A stretch of DNA of 15,361 bases from Bacillota bacterium (GTDB lineage: Bacteria; Bacillota; Sulfobacillia; RBS10-35): NCBI GenBank assembly GCA_029960865.1, contig JASBVX010000009.1:1-15361 (forward strand). Reading direction: 5' to 3'. The notes beneath the pieces were generated by a model, which did not search any database, was not told the DNA's origin, and was given only the letters and a program-made list of their open reading frames with translations. Made by a program: the position numbers and the translations under genes. Each line of letters begins with the position of its first letter. Positions within the stretch are counted from its first letter, which is position 1. Positions 15,000-15,361 of this stretch are shown here, in pieces.

Positions 15000-15361
15000 G
15001 TGGCGAACGAAAACTTCATGAAAGAGAACCGTTATATCGTCGAAGAGCCCCGCCGCCGCTCCCACTTTGAAGCCATGGAAAGGCTCCAGATCGAGGTCTG
15101 GAACCGGGAGACCTCCCTGCCGGTTCCCATGCTCTGGGTGGCGGTGGAAACCGGGGGTTTGGCCCTGGTGGCCCGCCAGCCCGAAAAGGAGGAGGTCGTC
15201 GGTTTTTGCCTGGGGGTGCCTGCCTTCGATGGCAAAGAAGCCTGGCTTTGGTCCCATATGGCGGCGGTCAAGGAAGGGATCCGCAGCCATGGAATAGGCC
15301 GCGCCCTGAAGTACCGGCAGTATCGCTGGGCAAGAGAGGAAGGTTTTCCCCTCATCACCTG
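15000..15361 (+). CDS. GNAT-family N-acetyltransferase, N-terminal part (cut by window edge)
   Basis: The open frame runs from a GTG at 15000 through the last base without a stop, 120 codons visible. The protein has a GNAT layout: HFEAMERLQIEVWNRE (first helix), VPMLWVAVETGGLALVARQ and VVGFCLGVPAFDGKEAWLWSHM (central strands), and the acetyl-CoA-binding loop RSHGIGRALKYRQ (the R/Q-x-x-G-x-G/A motif) before a helix. The VWNRE, LWVAV and SHM pieces resemble the COG3375 group of predicted acetyltransferases, recognised from memory; the substrate is unknown. An in-frame ATG at 15018 is the alternative start. Neither has ideal support: AAGG abuts the GTG, and the ATG is 14 bases from AAGGTGG. Divergent from the 88-residue gene; the C-terminus is outside the window. 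Confidence 0.85.
   Translation, partial: MANENFMKENRYIVEEPRRRSHFEAMERLQIEVWNRETSLPVPMLWVAVETGGLALVARQPEKEEVVGFCLGVPAFDGKEAWLWSHMAAVKEGIRSHGIGRALKYRQYRWAREEGFPLIT

Noticed and set aside
14697..15290. A 197-residue minus-strand frame opposite the acetyltransferase
   Set aside because: It spans the intergenic region and the antisense of a recognisable GNAT domain; composition is that of a shadow frame.
1..15361. CRISPR arrays, tRNA or rRNA genes, insertion sequences, prophage or defence genes
   Set aside because: Looked for on both strands; no regularly spaced repeats, cloverleaf-like segments, transposase motifs or terminal inverted repeats were seen. AddAB has anti-phage activity in the general sense but is a housekeeping repair enzyme, so no defence island is claimed.

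Overview
The window is GC-rich, tightly packed bacterial DNA. It holds three blocks of housekeeping genes plus several smaller genes, and no gap longer than about 185 bases. The recombination enzyme is AddAB (the Bacillota-type helicase-nuclease, with an iron-sulfur AddB) and ribosome binding sites are strong and purine-rich. Both suggest a GC-rich, possibly thermophilic, member of the Bacillota (Firmicutes) or a nearby lineage. That placement is inference; no rRNA or other definitive marker is present.

Layout. A partial ATP-grasp-type gene runs off the left edge (1-243, minus). Divergent from it is a complete pyruvate dehydrogenase operon: homodimeric E1 (380-3058), lipoyl-bearing E2 acetyltransferase (3076-4416) and E3 dihydrolipoamide dehydrogenase (4424-5830). 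Together they would convert pyruvate, CoA and NAD+ to acetyl-CoA, CO2 and NADH. A terminator-like hairpin follows (about 5921-5960). Next is a single gene resembling the DUF1861 / MTP-type mannoside phosphorylase-transferase family (6015-7055, plus). It converges on, and overlaps, a two-CBS-domain regulator (7018-7545, minus).

From a short divergent promoter region (7546-7662) a second operon starts: a 64-residue zinc-ribbon protein (7663-7857), addB (7854-11063) and addA (11060-14560). Each junction is a 4-base stop/start overlap, so the three are probably translationally coupled. AddAB processes double-strand DNA ends for RecA-dependent repair. addA meets an unrecognised 88-residue gene (14557-14823, minus) tail to tail, the two stop codons sharing one CTAG. 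A 176-base intergenic region then leads to a GNAT-type acetyltransferase cut by the right edge (15000-15361, plus).

No tRNA, rRNA, CRISPR array, insertion sequence, prophage gene or attachment site was seen. I found no clear new multi-gene system. The most interesting points are the AceE-type E1 in an apparently Firmicute-like genome, the zinc-ribbon gene coupled to addBA, the orphan MTP/DUF1861 enzyme, a recurring extended -10 promoter motif including a probable leaderless start, and the Glu/Lys-rich E2 linker encoded by purine runs.
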